A stretch of DNA of 64,000 bases from Alkalihalophilus pseudofirmus OF4 (GTDB lineage: Bacteria > Bacillota > Bacilli > Bacillales > Bacillaceae_D). How positions within the stretch are numbered: position 1 is the stretch's first letter; each line of letters begins with the position of its first letter. Below the pieces are notes generated by a model, which was given only the letters and a program-made list of their open reading frames with translations, was not told where the DNA came from and did not search any database. Positions 26,546-41,561 of the stretch are shown piece by piece. Location of the stretch: the NCBI RefSeq assembly GCF_000005825.2, contig NC_013791.2:2356001-2420000 (forward strand), given 5' to 3'. Position numbers and translations under genes: made by a program.

Positions 26546-27202
26546 TTATTTTTGGGCCACCGTAATCATCGCAAGACCTCCTACCACAGGTTGATGAGTG
26601 ACCTTTTTTGCTCCAAGCTTTGTTAATACGCTTGAAAGAGATTGCTCTGAATACCTATGCCGTCTCGTAGATACATTCGACCATTTAACTAAGGTCTCTT
26701 TTTCAAACCCTGTCATCTGGTTGCGGTCTGCATAAGATGAGGCTCGCTCAGGATTCATTGTTTCACTCGGATTTAACATCACGATCGTACCAGATTTTTT
26801 TGTCACTCGCAGCATTTCTGTAATGCCTTTTTCTGGCTCTGGCAGCAAAAACATCACACACGTGGATAGCGCACAATCAAATGTCTCGTCTTCAAAAGGC
26901 AGATGATAGGCATCGCCTACGATGAAATCATTTTTCGTATCTGTATTACTCGTTTGAAATAGCTCCTTTGCAGCTGTGATCATTTCTTCGGATAGATCTA
27001 CTCCGACTATACGATCAGCCTCATTCAAACCTCTTGTCAACAGACGGCCTGTGCCGCAGCCAACATCTAGGATCTCTTTGGAACGCCATGTTCCGCTCAT
27101 TTCTTTTAATTGATCATGCACTTTACTCAGCCAATTCGTTCTTGCCATTCCATCAAAAAAAGAAACGAGGGAATCAAACTCTGCACCATCCATTTTTCTC
27201 AT
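26546..27202 (-). CDS. Class I SAM-dependent methyltransferase
   Basis: A 218-residue Methyltransf_11-type enzyme. The SAM loop ILDVGCGTGRLL lies near residue 45, the acidic VGVDLSEEM near 67, VGDAYHLPFEDETFDCAL near 95, and a post-motif FLLPEPEKGITEMLRV. The substrate is unknown; such proteins range from quinone to small-molecule methylases. It starts 19 bases after the pyrE stop in the same direction, with no terminator between, and the shared terminator follows it. It is therefore probably the last gene of the pyr operon, an addition relative to B. subtilis. Confidence 0.75.
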   Translation of the reverse strand: MRKMDGAEFDSLVSFFDGMARTNWLSKVHDQLKEMSGTWRSKEILDVGCGTGRLLTRGLNEADRIVGVDLSEEMITAAKELFQTSNTDTKNDFIVGDAYHLPFEDETFDCALSTCVMFLLPEPEKGITEMLRVTKKSGTIVMLNPSETMNPERASSYADRNQMTGFEKETLVKWSNVSTRRHRYSEQSLSSVLTKLGAKKVTHQPVVGGLAMITVAQK

Positions 27203-27221
27203 CCGTCTTCACCCTTTTTTA

Positions 27222-27844
27222 TTAAGTCCACTTAACAGAAGAAGGGTCATTGCTCCAGGCAAGCAGCTTTTTTTCTTCTTCTCCACTAATTGTACCACGG
27301 CCTTTGGCAACATCAAGCAGAGTTGAAAAAGTTGTTAAAACAGAGGTTTCTAGGTCCGCCTCTTTAAAGTTCGTCTTCGCATCAGCTAATTCATAAGTAA
27401 AGATTGCTGCCACACCTAATACGTTCGCGCCAGCTTCTCTTAGCGCTTCTGCTGCTTTTATAGCACTTCCTCCAGTTGAAATTAAGTCTTCAATAATGAC
27501 CACTTTCTGGCCAGACGAAAGTTTCCCTTCAATTTGATTTTGTTTTCCATGCCCTTTTGCACTCCCGCGTACATACACCATCGGCAGCTCAAGCAGTTCG
27601 CTTACCCATGCCGCATGTGGAATACCAGCAGTAGCCGTTCCAGCAATCACATCTACATCTGGAAACTTTTCTTTGATTAATGTTTCAAATTCACCTGCGA
27701 TCATGCGACGGACGTTTGGATAAGATAGAGTCATACGGTTATCACAGTAGATCGGCGATTTTATACCTGAGCTCCATGTAAAAGGCTCATTTGGCGAAAG
27801 GGTGACCGCTTCAATATCAAGTAAGGATGCTGCAATTTGTTTGT

Positions 27845-27848
<4 letters not shown>
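27222..27848 (-). CDS. pyrE: Orotate phosphoribosyltransferase
   Basis: A 208-residue enzyme forming orotidine 5'-phosphate from orotate and PRPP. Landmarks: [16 protein letters not shown] near residue 20, the lysine-containing [11 protein letters not shown] near 96 and the PRPP loop [15 protein letters not shown] near 115. Start at 27848: GGGAGGAAGG is eight to ten bases upstream and the ATG overlaps the pyrF stop by four bases. Last of the classical pyr genes. Confidence 0.96.
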
Positions 27849-30263
<2,415 letters not shown>

Positions 30264-33200
30264 GCTTGACTCCCCCTTTTGGTGCTTGCATATGAGGCAT
30301 GGATTCTGAAGTAAATGTGATAGATTCCAACACACTAAGAAGTGCATCTGCTGTATCAATTGATGTTAAGCAAACGACCCCGTTTTCTACCGCTTCACGG
30401 CGGATTCTGAATCCGTCACGTGCTGGCTGTTTACCGCGAGTTAAGGTGTTGATGACAAACTGCGCTTCACCTTGTCTAATCACATCGAGTAAGTGCGGTT
30501 TTTCTTCACCGATTTTGTTCACAGTTGTTACAGGGATGCCAAGCTCTTTGATAAATTGAGCAGTACCAGCTGTAGCAAGAATGTTGTAGCCGATCTTATT
30601 AAAGCGTTCTACTAAACTAAGCGCTTCTTCTTTGTCTTTATCAGCAATTGTAAACAGTACAGAACCGTGAGTTGGTATTTTCATTCCAGAAGCAATTAAC
30701 CCTTTGTATAATGCTTTTTCTAAAGTCACATCACGACCCATTACTTCACCAGTCGATTTCATTTCAGGTCCAAGCGTGATATCTACTCGGCGCAGCTTCG
30801 CAAATGAGAACACAGGTACTTTGACAGAAACAACAACAGATTCGGGATGATAACCTGTTTGATATCCTAGCTCCGGCAAGGTTTGACCGAGCATCACTTT
30901 GGTTGCTAGATTAGCCATCGAAACGCCCGTGATTTTACTTAAAAATGGAACGGTACGACTTGATCTTGGGTTTACTTCTAGTACATACACTTCATCTTGA
31001 TGCCATACATATTGAATATTTAACAGCCCCACAATGTTTAACCCCCGAGCAATGGCAATCGTACGGTCAATAATTTTCTGTTTAAGGTGATCAGGCACCG
31101 TTTGCGGCGGATAGACAGCGATTGAGTCCCCTGAGTGCACCCCTGCACGTTCGATGTGTTCCATCATTCCCGGAATATATACATTCTCTCCATCAGAAAT
31201 CGCATCTACTTCTAGCTCTTTTCCTGTTAGATAGCGGTCGATTAAGACTGGGTGTTTTGGATTAATTTTCACTGCGTGCGTCATATAGTGCAGCAGTTCT
31301 TCTTCTTTATACACAATTTCCATCGCGCGGCCGCCGAGTACATATGATGGTCTGACTAGCACTGGGTAGCCGATATTTGCAGCAATTTTCACTGCTTGTT
31401 CAACGGATGTTGCTGTTTTACCTAATGGCTGCGGGATATCTAGCGCCATTAATGTTTGTTCGAATTTATCGCGATCCTCTGCACGGTCCATATCTTCTAG
31501 AGATGTTCCAATGATTTTTACTCCGCGCGCAGCTAATTGATCCGCTAGATTAATCGCTGTCTGTCCCCCGAATTGAACAATCACACCTTCTGGCTTTTCA
31601 TGATTCACTACATGCATTACATCCTCTACCGTCAATGGCTCAAAGTACAGCTTGTCGGATGTACTAAAATCAGTCGATACGGTTTCTGGATTATTATTCA
31701 TAATGATTGCTTCATACCCTGCTTCTTTAATCGCCCATACCGTATGAACCGTTGCATAATCAAATTCAATCCCTTGACCAATACGGATCGGGCCTGATCC
31801 TAATACAAGAATGCTCTTTTTGCTTGTACGAACAGATTCCATTTCCTCTTCATACGTCCCGTAGTAATAAGGGGTGCGAGATTCAAATTCTGCTGAACAT
31901 GTATCTACCATTTTATATACTGGGGCAATTCCCTCTTCCATCCGAGTTTCATAGACTGCATCCTCTGTGAGATTCCAAAGCTTTGCTACTTGAGAATCAC
32001 AGAATCCTCGTTCTTTAGCTTCCTTCAACACATCAAGGTCTCCATTGTGCTCACCCAGCTTGTTCTCTAAAGCCACGATTCGATTGAGTTTTTGTAAAAA
32101 GAAGCGATCAATATCTGTCAGTTCATGCAGCTCTTCTACTTTAACTTCTCTTCTTAGTAATTCAGTGAGGGCAAAGATTCGTTGATCATCCGGCTTCGTA
32201 ACTTTCTCTTTTAATTCATTTGTTTCTAAATTTGTTACGTCTGCATCAAACAAATGATCATACCCTGCTTCAAGAGAGCGAACTGCTTTTAATAAAGATT
32301 CTTCTAGGTTGCGTCCGATCGCCATAACTTCCCCTGTTGCCTTCATTTGCGTTCCTAACCTACGATTAGCCGCTTCAAATTTATCAAAAGGCCAGCGCGG
32401 AATTTTAGATACTACATAATCTAGGGCAGGCTCAAAGCTGGCATACGTTGTTTTTGTAACCGGGTTTTGAATTTCATCAAGTGCATACCCTACAGCAATC
32501 TTGGCAGCCATTTTTGCAATCGGATACCCTGTTGCTTTACTTGCAAGTGCAGAAGAACGGCTGACCCTCGGGTTCACTTCGATAATATAGTACTGATCGC
32601 TATCTGCATCTAGCGCAAACTGAACGTTGCATCCTCCTTCAATCCCTAATGCACGAATGATTTTTAAAGATGAATTACGGAGCATTTGATAATCACGATC
32701 CGTTAGTGTTTGGCTTGGTGCAAATACGATTGAATCTCCTGTATGCACTCCGACTGGATCAAAGTTTTCCATGTTACATACAACGATTGCTTGATCTGAT
32801 GCATCTCGCATGACTTCATACTCTACTTCTTTAAACCCAGCAATGCTTTTTTCTACTAAACATTGCGTTACAGGGCTGTATTTAAGGCCGCTAGATACGA
32901 TCTCGATTAATTCCTCATCATTATGAACAATACCGCCGCCTGTTCCACCTAGTGTATATGCAGGACGAACGATGATCGGATAGCCGATTTTCCGGACAAA
33001 TACTTGCGCTTCTTCAACTGTATGAACAATTTCACTCTCAGGCACTGGTTCATTTAATTCATTCATTAATGCACGAAACTGCTCTCTATCTTCAGCTTGT
33101 TTAATTGCTTTTAAATCGGTACCGAGTAATTCAATATTATAGGCATCTAATATTCCTGATTCATCAAGCTCCATTGCCATATTAAGACCAGTTTGTCCCC

Positions 33201-33537
33201 CTAAAGTGGCTACAATTCCACAAGGACGCTCTTGGCGGATAATTCGGCTGACGAATTCAAGTGTAATCGGCTCAATATACACACGATCAGCCATTGTTGT
33301 ATCTGTCATGATTGTGGCAGGATTTGAATTGATTAAAATGACTTCATACCCTTCTTCTTTTAACGCTTGGCAAGCTTGAGTTCCTGCATAATCAAATTCC
33401 GCTGCTTGACCAATGACAATGGGACCTGACCCTATGACTAAGATTTTTTGAATGTCCGTACGTTTACCCATTATTAAAAAACTCCTCTCGGCATTTCCAT
33501 TGTATTGTGATGGTCTATCGATGCATTAAATGCTTAT

Positions 33538-34632
33538 TTAGATTGCTTGAATTTCTTTTGATTTTTTCTCTTCCGCTATCATGTGTAAAAATGCATCAAA
33601 TAGATAACTTGCATCTTCAGGACCTGGCGATGCTTCTGGATGATATTGAACACTAAAAGCTGGATAATCGAGATGCTTCAATCCTTCTACTGTTCCATCA
33701 TTTACAGCCTCATGTGTCATTTCAAGTCTTGTGTTTACTAGACTCTCTTTATCAACCGTATAGCCATGGTTTTGAGCAGTGATATCGATTTTGCCAGTGG
33801 CAATTTCTCTTACTGGGTGGTTAGAGCCACGGTGGCCAAAGCGTAATTTACTTGTCGTCGCACCTGAAGCAAGTGCTAAAAGCTGATGTCCTAGACAAAT
33901 TCCAAAGATCGGCACCTTCCCTAAAAGTTCTTGAATCATCGTGATTGCTTGAGGTACATCTTCTGGATTACCTGGGCCATTGCTTAGTAAAATCCCATCC
34001 GGTCTAAGTCTGAGAATTTCTTCTGCACTCGTGTCATATGGCACAACAACCACATCACAATGTCGCTCGATCAATGACTGTAAAATGCCATGCTTCATAC
34101 CGAAGTCGACCAACACAATTCGTTCTTCTTTGCCTGGTGCATGGTACGCATCTCTTACAGAAACCGTTTCAACTTGATCGTGCTGCCATCCACTGTTTGA
34201 AAGCTCTTGTACGATTTCGTCACGATCTACATCCATTGAACAAATGCGCCCTCTTAAGGTGCCGTGCTCACGAATTAATCGAGTAAGCTTACGTGTGTCG
34301 ATTCCTTCTAATCCTGGGATTCCTCTTGCCTGAAGAAATGTATGAAGTGATTCTTCATTCTTCCAATGGCTAGGCTCGCGCTCTACTTCTCTTACAATCA
34401 AACCATGAATGGCAGGTGTAATTGATTCAAAATCATCACGATTGATTCCATAGTTTCCAATCAGCGGGTAAGTCAATGTAACAATTTGACCGCAGTAAGA
34501 AGGGTCAGATAATATTTCCTGATAACCTGTCATTCCTGTATTAAAGACTACTTCTCCTTTTAGTTCCGTATCTGCTCCAAATCCTCTGCCCACAAAATAC
34601 GTCCCATCCTCTAAAATTAATTGTCTTTTCAT
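33538..34632 (-). CDS. carA: Carbamoyl-phosphate synthase, small (glutaminase) subunit
   Basis: A 364-residue subunit, the same length as B. subtilis PyrAA. It has an N-terminal CPSase small-chain domain (RQLILEDGTYFVG...) and a C-terminal class I amidotransferase with the nucleophile in FGICLGHQLLALA and the His-Glu pair in YHPEASPGPED. The ATG at 34632 shares one base with the pyrC stop (TAATG). Its ribosome site is rather distant (11 bases), so translation may be coupled to pyrC. Confidence 0.95.
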   Translation of the reverse strand: MKRQLILEDGTYFVGRGFGADTELKGEVVFNTGMTGYQEILSDPSYCGQIVTLTYPLIGNYGINRDDFESITPAIHGLIVREVEREPSHWKNEESLHTFLQARGIPGLEGIDTRKLTRLIREHGTLRGRICSMDVDRDEIVQELSNSGWQHDQVETVSVRDAYHAPGKEERIVLVDFGMKHGILQSLIERHCDVVVVPYDTSAEEILRLRPDGILLSNGPGNPEDVPQAITMIQELLGKVPIFGICLGHQLLALASGATTSKLRFGHRGSNHPVREIATGKIDITAQNHGYTVDKESLVNTRLEMTHEAVNDGTVEGLKHLDYPAFSVQYHPEASPGPEDASYLFDAFLHMIAEEKKSKEIQAI

Positions 34633-35912
34633 TACTTTACACGCTCCTTTTCCCATACAAGTTCACCGCCAACAAAAGTCATCATCGGCCACCCTGTTGT
34701 CTTCCAGCCTTTAAAAGGTGTATTTTTACCTTTAGATGCAAAATCATCTGGGTTAATCGTTTCCACCTGCTCTAAGTCAATCACACAAAGGTCTGCCGCA
34801 GCACCTTCTTTTAATCCACCCGCATTCAGCTTAAATGTTTTGGCTGGTGCTACTGTCAGCCAATCAATCAGCTGTTTTAATGTAATCACGTTCTTCTTCA
34901 CTAGATGTGTATTTAGTAAGGTAAATGCAGTTTCAAGACCTACAATGCCAAATGGTGCACGATCGATTCCTTGTGCTTTCTCTTCAGCTGTATGCGGTGC
35001 ATGATCGGTCGCAATGAAATCGATCGTTCCATCTAGCAGTCCCTCAATTAATGCCTCCTGATCTTCCTTGCTGCGAAGGGGAGGATTCATTTTATAGTTT
35101 GCATCCAGCCCGTCAATGTCGTCCTCACATAGGAGCAAGTGGTGCGGTGTTACTTCTGCTGTTACTCGTATACCAGCGCGTTTGGCATCACGTACCACTC
35201 GGACTGATTCTTTTGTTGAAATATGACACACATGATAATGAACACCTGCAGCTTCAGCGAGCAGCACGTCTCTTGCAATATGTACGGATTCACATACTGA
35301 AGGAATGCCATTCAAGCCATTTTCTTTAGAGAAACGTCCTTCATGTACTGAACCATTTTGAATAAGTGTATTTTCTTCACAGTGAGCAACAATCGCCATA
35401 TCAAGTGCTGCTGCCTTTCTCATCGCTTCTAGCATCATACTAGCTGACTGAATTCCAACACCATCATCAGTGAATGCAAATGCACCTGACTCTTTTAACT
35501 CTTCGAAATTGGTTAATTCACGGCCAAGCAATCGTGTCGTAATCGCTGCATAAGGCAGTACATTTACACTTGCTGTCTCTTTAATGCGATCATTCATCCA
35601 GTTAAGTTGTTCCTTTGTGTCAGGTGTAGGTCTTGTATTAGGCATTGCACAAATGGTCGTGAATCCACCTCTTGCTGCCGCTTTAGTTCCCGTCTCGATC
35701 GTTTCTTTCTTTTCACCGCCGGGCTCACGGAGGTGTACATGCACATCAACAAATCCTGGAGTGATTAACTTTCCTGCCACATCGATGATCTGTTGCTCTG
35801 CATCGTTTGGGATGGTGCTCACTACTTTTCCATTTTCAAAAGAAACATCTGCTCTTACTAATTCACCAGATTCTGATAAGATGAAGCCGTTTTTTAATGT
35901 TGTAATCATCAT
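34632..35912 (-). CDS. pyrC: Dihydroorotase
   Basis: A 426-residue type I dihydroorotase of the amidohydrolase family. The metal-binding HVHLREPG is near residue 60, the later histidines in VAHCEENTL and [11 protein letters not shown], and the catalytic Asp in [10 protein letters not shown] near 305. Two adjacent ATGs (35912 and 35909) are both plausible behind GGGGGA; the first is given. It lies between pyrB and carA, as usual. Confidence 0.96.
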   Translation of the reverse strand: MMITTLKNGFILSESGELVRADVSFENGKVVSTIPNDAEQQIIDVAGKLITPGFVDVHVHLREPGGEKKETIETGTKAAARGGFTTICAMPNTRPTPDTKEQLNWMNDRIKETASVNVLPYAAITTRLLGRELTNFEELKESGAFAFTDDGVGIQSASMMLEAMRKAAALDMAIVAHCEENTLIQNGSVHEGRFSKENGLNGIPSVCESVHIARDVLLAEAAGVHYHVCHISTKESVRVVRDAKRAGIRVTAEVTPHHLLLCEDDIDGLDANYKMNPPLRSKEDQEALIEGLLDGTIDFIATDHAPHTAEEKAQGIDRAPFGIVGLETAFTLLNTHLVKKNVITLKQLIDWLTVAPAKTFKLNAGGLKEGAAADLCVIDLEQVETINPDDFASKGKNTPFKGWKTTGWPMMTFVGGELVWEKERVK

Positions 35913-35938
35913 TCATTCCCCCATTTATTGATTTGGTC

Positions 35939-36871
<933 letters not shown>

Positions 36872-36884
36872 TTACATCCATTTT

Positions 36885-36990
36885 TATACAAAAAACCCTG
36901 AGAGAAGACTCTCAGGGTATAGGGAAGCAGGGAGGTCTGTTGGGACCTCTCCTTCTTGCACTATTCCTTTGAAGTCTCTCTGTACTTCTT
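36885..36990 (-). promoter_or_regulatory. PyrR-dependent attenuator between pyrP and pyrB
   Basis: The minus-strand RNA has a PyrR-binding type loop (36971-36988, CAGAGAGACTT core; less perfect than the other two), an intermediate GAGGTC/GACCTC hairpin, then a terminator with a 9-bp stem (36909-36917 with 36896-36904) and a U run. UMP-bound PyrR should favour the terminator. Confidence 0.8.
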
Positions 36991-37044
36991 TAAAGGTGTA
37001 GCAACATATTAAGCAGCTTGTTTTTTTATTAAGCAACTTGTTTT

Positions 37045-38358
37045 TTAAGCTGCCTGTTTTTCATCTTCAGCAAATGGATCTTTTTTGCTGTAGCTTTCTT
37101 CTTTATTCGGAAGCACCAGGTGAAGAAGCATTCCGATAATAGTTGCAAGCGCCATGCCTGCTAATTGAATTTCATCAGTTACTTGAATGAATGCTCCGCC
37201 GATTCCAATGACTAGAATCACTGATGAGATAATTAAGTTTCGTTTACTGCCAAGGTTAATATTGTTATCGATTAACATTCTAAGACCTGATGATGCGATC
37301 ACACCGAACAAGAGGATCGATACACCACCCATAACAGCAGTCGGAATCGTAGAGATAAGTGCTGAAATTTTTCCGATGAAGGCAAACCCGATTGCTAGTG
37401 TTGCTGCTCCGCCGATAACAAACACACTAAACACTCTTGTAATCGCTAATACGCCGATGTTTTCACCATACGTCGTATTTGGCGGCCCCCCGATGAAGGA
37501 AGCAATCATTGTTGCCACTCCGTCTCCAAGAATGGATCGGTGCAGGCCTGGTTTCTTAATAAAATTCTTGCCAACGACTTTACTTAATACCATTTGATCA
37601 CCGATATGTTCAGCGATTGTGACAACCGCAATCGGCATCATAATGAAGGCGATCGCCCATGACCACTGCGGTGTGTAGCTCACAAATGGGATCAGCATTT
37701 CTGGTGCAGCAATCCAAGCTGCCTCTCTAACGGGAGTAAAATCAACCAACCCTTGAGTATAAGCGAATAAGTACCCGCCGATAATTCCAAACATGATTGG
37801 TACAAGACCTAAAAATCCTTTAAAGAACATTGAAACGATAATGGTAATTAACAGTGTTACTAGTGCTGTTGTAAAATGGGTTGTGCTGTAAACTTGTTCA
37901 TCAAGACCTGGTATATACATCGCCATATCAATTGCGACACCTGCTAACCCTAGACCGATTACGATAATAACAGGACCAACTACAATCGGTGGCAGGAGTT
38001 TCATAATCCAGCCTACTCCGCTCGTTTTGATTAATAAAGCAACTGCTCCGTAAACAAGACCTGCTAAGAAACTTCCAAGCATTGCTCCTTCTGGTCCGCC
38101 TAGCGATGTGGCAGCAAGGATTGGTGCAATGAAGGCGAAGGATGACCCTAGATACGCTGGCACCTGTCCTTTTGTGATCAGCAAGTAAGCTAAAGTTCCG
38201 AGACCGCTTGATAATAAGGCAACGGATGGAGATAAGCCGACTAAAAATGGGACAAGAATGGTTGCTCCAAACATGGCACATAAATGTTGAAGACTTAATA
38301 CGAACCATTTGTCAAAACGGGGTATGTCTCTAATTCCGATTTCTGTTTGTTGTTTCAT
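37045..38358 (-). CDS. pyrP: Uracil permease
   Basis: A 437-residue nucleobase:cation symporter (NCS2/UraA family) with about 14 hydrophobic segments. Its position between pyrR and pyrB and the QH-type motif at the N-terminus (LSLQHLCAMFGATILVP) point to uracil. It also has the family stretch GGPPNTTYGENIGVLA near residue 285. The ATG at 38358 has GAGGAGG seven bases upstream. Two PyrR attenuators flank it. Confidence 0.93.
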   Translation of the reverse strand: MKQQTEIGIRDIPRFDKWFVLSLQHLCAMFGATILVPFLVGLSPSVALLSSGLGTLAYLLITKGQVPAYLGSSFAFIAPILAATSLGGPEGAMLGSFLAGLVYGAVALLIKTSGVGWIMKLLPPIVVGPVIIVIGLGLAGVAIDMAMYIPGLDEQVYSTTHFTTALVTLLITIIVSMFFKGFLGLVPIMFGIIGGYLFAYTQGLVDFTPVREAAWIAAPEMLIPFVSYTPQWSWAIAFIMMPIAVVTIAEHIGDQMVLSKVVGKNFIKKPGLHRSILGDGVATMIASFIGGPPNTTYGENIGVLAITRVFSVFVIGGAATLAIGFAFIGKISALISTIPTAVMGGVSILLFGVIASSGLRMLIDNNINLGSKRNLIISSVILVIGIGGAFIQVTDEIQLAGMALATIIGMLLHLVLPNKEESYSKKDPFAEDEKQAA

Positions 38359-38382
38359 GATGATTCCTCCTCGTTTCTCCAA

Positions 38383-38500
38383 ACAAAAAACCTCTTTGCG
38401 TATGACAAAGAGGTTTCACCTAACAAAGTTGACTTTAGCCGTCAGACTCCATGTAAGGATTTACCCTCTTGTCAGCCTCGCAGGACTGGGTTAAAGAGGT
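38383..38500 (-). promoter_or_regulatory. PyrR-dependent attenuator between pyrR and pyrP
   Basis: The PyrR-binding loop at 38474-38487 (AGTCCTGCGAGGCT on the minus strand) matches the ARUCCNGNGAGGYU consensus fully. It is followed by a terminator with a 10-bp stem (38406-38415 with 38389-38398) and a U run. Confidence 0.9.
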
Positions 38501-38551
38501 ATACGTATGAGGTTTTTTGCTGTGTACATTTTATTTTTATGTTCGTTTCGT

Positions 38552-39121
<570 letters not shown>

Positions 39122-39140
39122 CTACCGTGATGCCGGCATA

Positions 39141-39260
39141 AAAAAAACCTCCAGCCAAGCAGGCTAGAGGTAAACGTACAGCTTTGTGATGTGTGATAAG
39201 CAGATACACTTATCCCCACAATCATTCCGTTTCCTTCCAAGCCTCACGGGACTTTATTAA
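39141..39260 (-). promoter_or_regulatory. PyrR-dependent attenuator upstream of pyrR
   Basis: The PyrR loop at 39240-39253 (AGTCCCGTGAGGCT on the minus strand) matches the consensus exactly. A terminator follows (39062-type stem: 39162-39170 with 39148-39156, one mismatch) with eight Us. It lies between the operon promoter and pyrR. Confidence 0.88.
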
Positions 39261-39280
39261 AGGACTATTTGATTGACTTC

Positions 39281-39309
39281 ATTATCGCAGAATAAAGCGC
39301 AAGTGTCAA
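39281..39309 (-). promoter_or_regulatory. SigA promoter of the pyr operon
   Basis: TTGACA (39304-39309) and GATAAT (39281-39286) on the minus strand, 17 bases apart. The -35 starts directly at the rluD stop codon. Transcription would begin near 39275, leaving about 20 bases before the first PyrR loop. Confidence 0.85.
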
Positions 39310-40224
39310 TTACTTCTTTCGTAAATAATGAAGTAAATGTTCCATATCTTCTGGGATAGGGGCAGAAAACTCTAGCTCCTCCCCTGTTCTCGGATGGGTG
39401 AAACCTAACGTTGCCGCATGCAGAGCCTGCCCTTCAATCTCGAGCGTTTTCTTTTTCGGACCGTATTTAGGATCTCCAGCTAAAGGATATCCAATGTACT
39501 TCATGTGAACACGAATTTGGTGGGTACGTCCTGTTTCTAATTCACACTGTACATACGTAAAGTCTTTAAAACATTCGAGTACAGTAAAGTGAGTCACTGC
39601 ATCGCGGCTGTTATCTTCTGTTACCGTCATGCTTTGACGATCTTTTTTATCACGACCAATTGGCGCCTCAATCGTTCCATGTTGGTGCGGGATGACCCCA
39701 TGCACAATCGCTTTGTAATGTCGTTTGGTTGTTTTTGCTTTTAACTGGCTCACTAATGATTCATGTGCATGATCATTTTTTGCTACCATCAGTAATCCTG
39801 ACGTATCTTTATCAATTCTGTGTACAATTCCCGGCCTAATAACACCGTTGATTCCAGACAAATCTTTACAATGATACAGCAAGGCATTTACCAGTGTACC
39901 CGTATAGTGGCCTGGAGCTGGGTGTACTACCATACCGCGCGGTTTATTCACCACAATGACATCTGCATCTTCATACACGACATCTAATGGAATGTCTTCT
40001 GCAATAACGTCTAACTCTTCAGGCTCAGGAATAGATAAAGTGACTTGGTCCTCTACTTGCATTTTATAATTAGATTTAGTGGCCTTTCCATTAACTTGGA
40101 CTTGACCGTCTTTGATCCATTGTTGCACTTGAGATCTTGACCACTCACCATTTTGAGCAGTTAGAAATTTATCAATTCGTTCGTTTTTATTCTCTTCTAA
40201 AATTGTCCATTGAATTTCTTCCAT
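39310..40224 (-). CDS. rluD: RluA-family rRNA pseudouridine synthase (RluD-like, YlyB)
   Basis: A 304-residue enzyme with an N-terminal S4 domain (about 15-75) and the RluA catalytic domain. The catalytic Asp is in HRIDKDTSGLLMVAK near residue 140; NKPRGMVVHPAPGH is the other family motif. It probably modifies 23S rRNA; B. subtilis YlyB is the match in this position. It begins directly next to the lspA stop. Confidence 0.9.
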   Translation of the reverse strand: MEEIQWTILEENKNERIDKFLTAQNGEWSRSQVQQWIKDGQVQVNGKATKSNYKMQVEDQVTLSIPEPEELDVIAEDIPLDVVYEDADVIVVNKPRGMVVHPAPGHYTGTLVNALLYHCKDLSGINGVIRPGIVHRIDKDTSGLLMVAKNDHAHESLVSQLKAKTTKRHYKAIVHGVIPHQHGTIEAPIGRDKKDRQSMTVTEDNSRDAVTHFTVLECFKDFTYVQCELETGRTHQIRVHMKYIGYPLAGDPKYGPKKKTLEIEGQALHAATLGFTHPRTGEELEFSAPIPEDMEHLLHYLRKK

Positions 40225-40686
40225 TTAAGCTGTCTCCTTCTTCCTTCGCTCATCTTGAAACATTTTAATAAATAGTAGTCCGACTCCTATACAAAGAGCC
40301 GCATCTGCTACGTTAAAGATCGCGAAATTATAACCAAAAATAAATGTATCTACAAAGTCAACAACTTCTCCTCGAAAAACGCGGTCAATAAAGTTACCGA
40401 CAGCCCCGCCTAAAATTAGTGCTAAGGAAGTAGCAAATAAAACATCACCTTTTGCTTCTTTTTCCATGTAATAAATAATTCCAATAATCACGATAGTCGT
40501 AATAATATAGAAAAACCACATTTGTCCTTGAAGAATACCAAAGGCAGCCCCTTGATTACGGTGAGATGTTATGTATAACACATTCTCAATCACTAAAATG
40601 GATTCACCAATCTCCATTGAGGTGTCAACAATCCATTTTGTTACTTGGTCAATCAAAATCACTATGAGGGCAATGATATAGTACAT
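40225..40686 (-). CDS. lspA: Lipoprotein signal peptidase II
   Basis: A 153-residue membrane aspartyl protease that cleaves prolipoproteins after lipid modification. Four membrane helices. The conserved NQGAAFGIL is near residue 47, the first catalytic Asp in [15 protein letters not shown] near 100, and the second in [11 protein letters not shown] near 123. The ATG at 40686 lies 10 bases after GGAGG, so a TTG at 40689 (7 bases) is an alternative. Confidence 0.95.
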   Translation of the reverse strand: MYYIIALIVILIDQVTKWIVDTSMEIGESILVIENVLYITSHRNQGAAFGILQGQMWFFYIITTIVIIGIIYYMEKEAKGDVLFATSLALILGGAVGNFIDRVFRGEVVDFVDTFIFGYNFAIFNVADAALCIGVGLLFIKMFQDERRKKETA

Positions 40687-40741
40687 CAAACTCGTTCCTC
40701 CGCTCTTGTTCACTTGTTTCCACACTTATGCATTGTAGCAC

Positions 40742-40764
40742 AAAAAAGGGGGGATGTCCTCCCC
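40742..40764 (-). terminator. Intrinsic terminator after ylyA
   Basis: A GC-rich stem (40748-40753 region with 40758-40764) with a small loop is followed on the minus strand by six Us. It lies directly at the ylyA stop, before lspA. Confidence 0.6.
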
Positions 40765-41415
40765 CTACAATTCATCCATATAGTGATCATAATGCACGTT
40801 GCGCTGGAACTGAACATTCTCATCTCCAGTATACCCTTCTATTCCTGTTGAGAGAAACCCTTCTAGCTCTTCAACATACCCTATTAATTCATCCCCATCA
40901 TCCATTGAGGCATCTTCATAAATCATCGAATTCTCATTAAAGCGGGCTACTGATTGATATGCATCTTCTGCATCAAACTCTGTTTCTGTATCATCATCGT
41001 CATAGTTGTAGCGGCCAAAAGAATCCAGCACCTCTTCTTCAACAGGACGATCATCAGCAATATGCGCTCGTGCCTCTTCAACCGTTGTCGTTGCAGTTGG
41101 ATTGGCTTCTAACCGCTCAATAGGAATATCTCTCCCTGTACGTGCACACACACCGTACGTCCCGTTCTCAATTTTATCAAGCGCTTGATTGACATCCGCT
41201 AGCTCTTTTTCAAGATGCGCATATATCGCTGTATCTTTCTCACGCTCATAAAGATCCGTCGCCGTATCAGCGGGATGATTATCATATTGTGATAATTCAC
41301 CAGTTGAAGCTGATAATGCATGCTTTGATTCATGATGGTCATCTGAATTAATTCGTGCTTCTAATGACTTTTTCATTTCTTCTAGCTGTCTTTTTTGTTT
41401 ACTCCAATTCCGCAT
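40765..41415 (-). CDS. ylyA: YteA/YlyA family protein (DksA/TraR-like)
   Basis: A 216-residue protein. The N-terminus is a coiled coil (about 1-95, WSKQKRQLEEMKKSLE...), followed by the degenerate zinc-finger block IENGTYGVCARTGRDIPIERLEA, in which only one cysteine remains of the usual four. The rest is acidic. This is the YteA-type, sporulation-linked family. B. subtilis YlyA affects forespore SigG-dependent transcription; by position this is the equivalent. Confidence 0.8.
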   Translation of the reverse strand: MRNWSKQKRQLEEMKKSLEARINSDDHHESKHALSASTGELSQYDNHPADTATDLYEREKDTAIYAHLEKELADVNQALDKIENGTYGVCARTGRDIPIERLEANPTATTTVEEARAHIADDRPVEEEVLDSFGRYNYDDDDTETEFDAEDAYQSVARFNENSMIYEDASMDDGDELIGYVEELEGFLSTGIEGYTGDENVQFQRNVHYDHYMDEL

Positions 41416-41525
41416 AAAAATTCTCCCCTTTTGAGCTTTCAGCTTCCAGATAAGCTCTGTTATAGCTTAACCAAACTTAGTGAAAACAACGAAAAGAGAA
41501 CTCAGCCAATTGATGTAAACAGAAG

Positions 41526-41556
41526 AAAATCACCACTTATGAAAAGTGGTGATTTG
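41526..41556 (-). terminator. Intrinsic terminator after ileS
   Basis: A 12-bp perfect stem (41527-41538 with 41544-41555) with a 5-base loop. It is followed on the minus strand by TTCTTCT rather than a pure U run. It starts six bases after the ileS stop. Confidence 0.7.
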
Positions 41557-41561
41557 TAGTG

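Noticed and set aside
37187-37597. A 136-codon plus-strand frame opposite pyrP
   Set aside because: Shadow of the uracil permease; no start signal and no recognisable domain.
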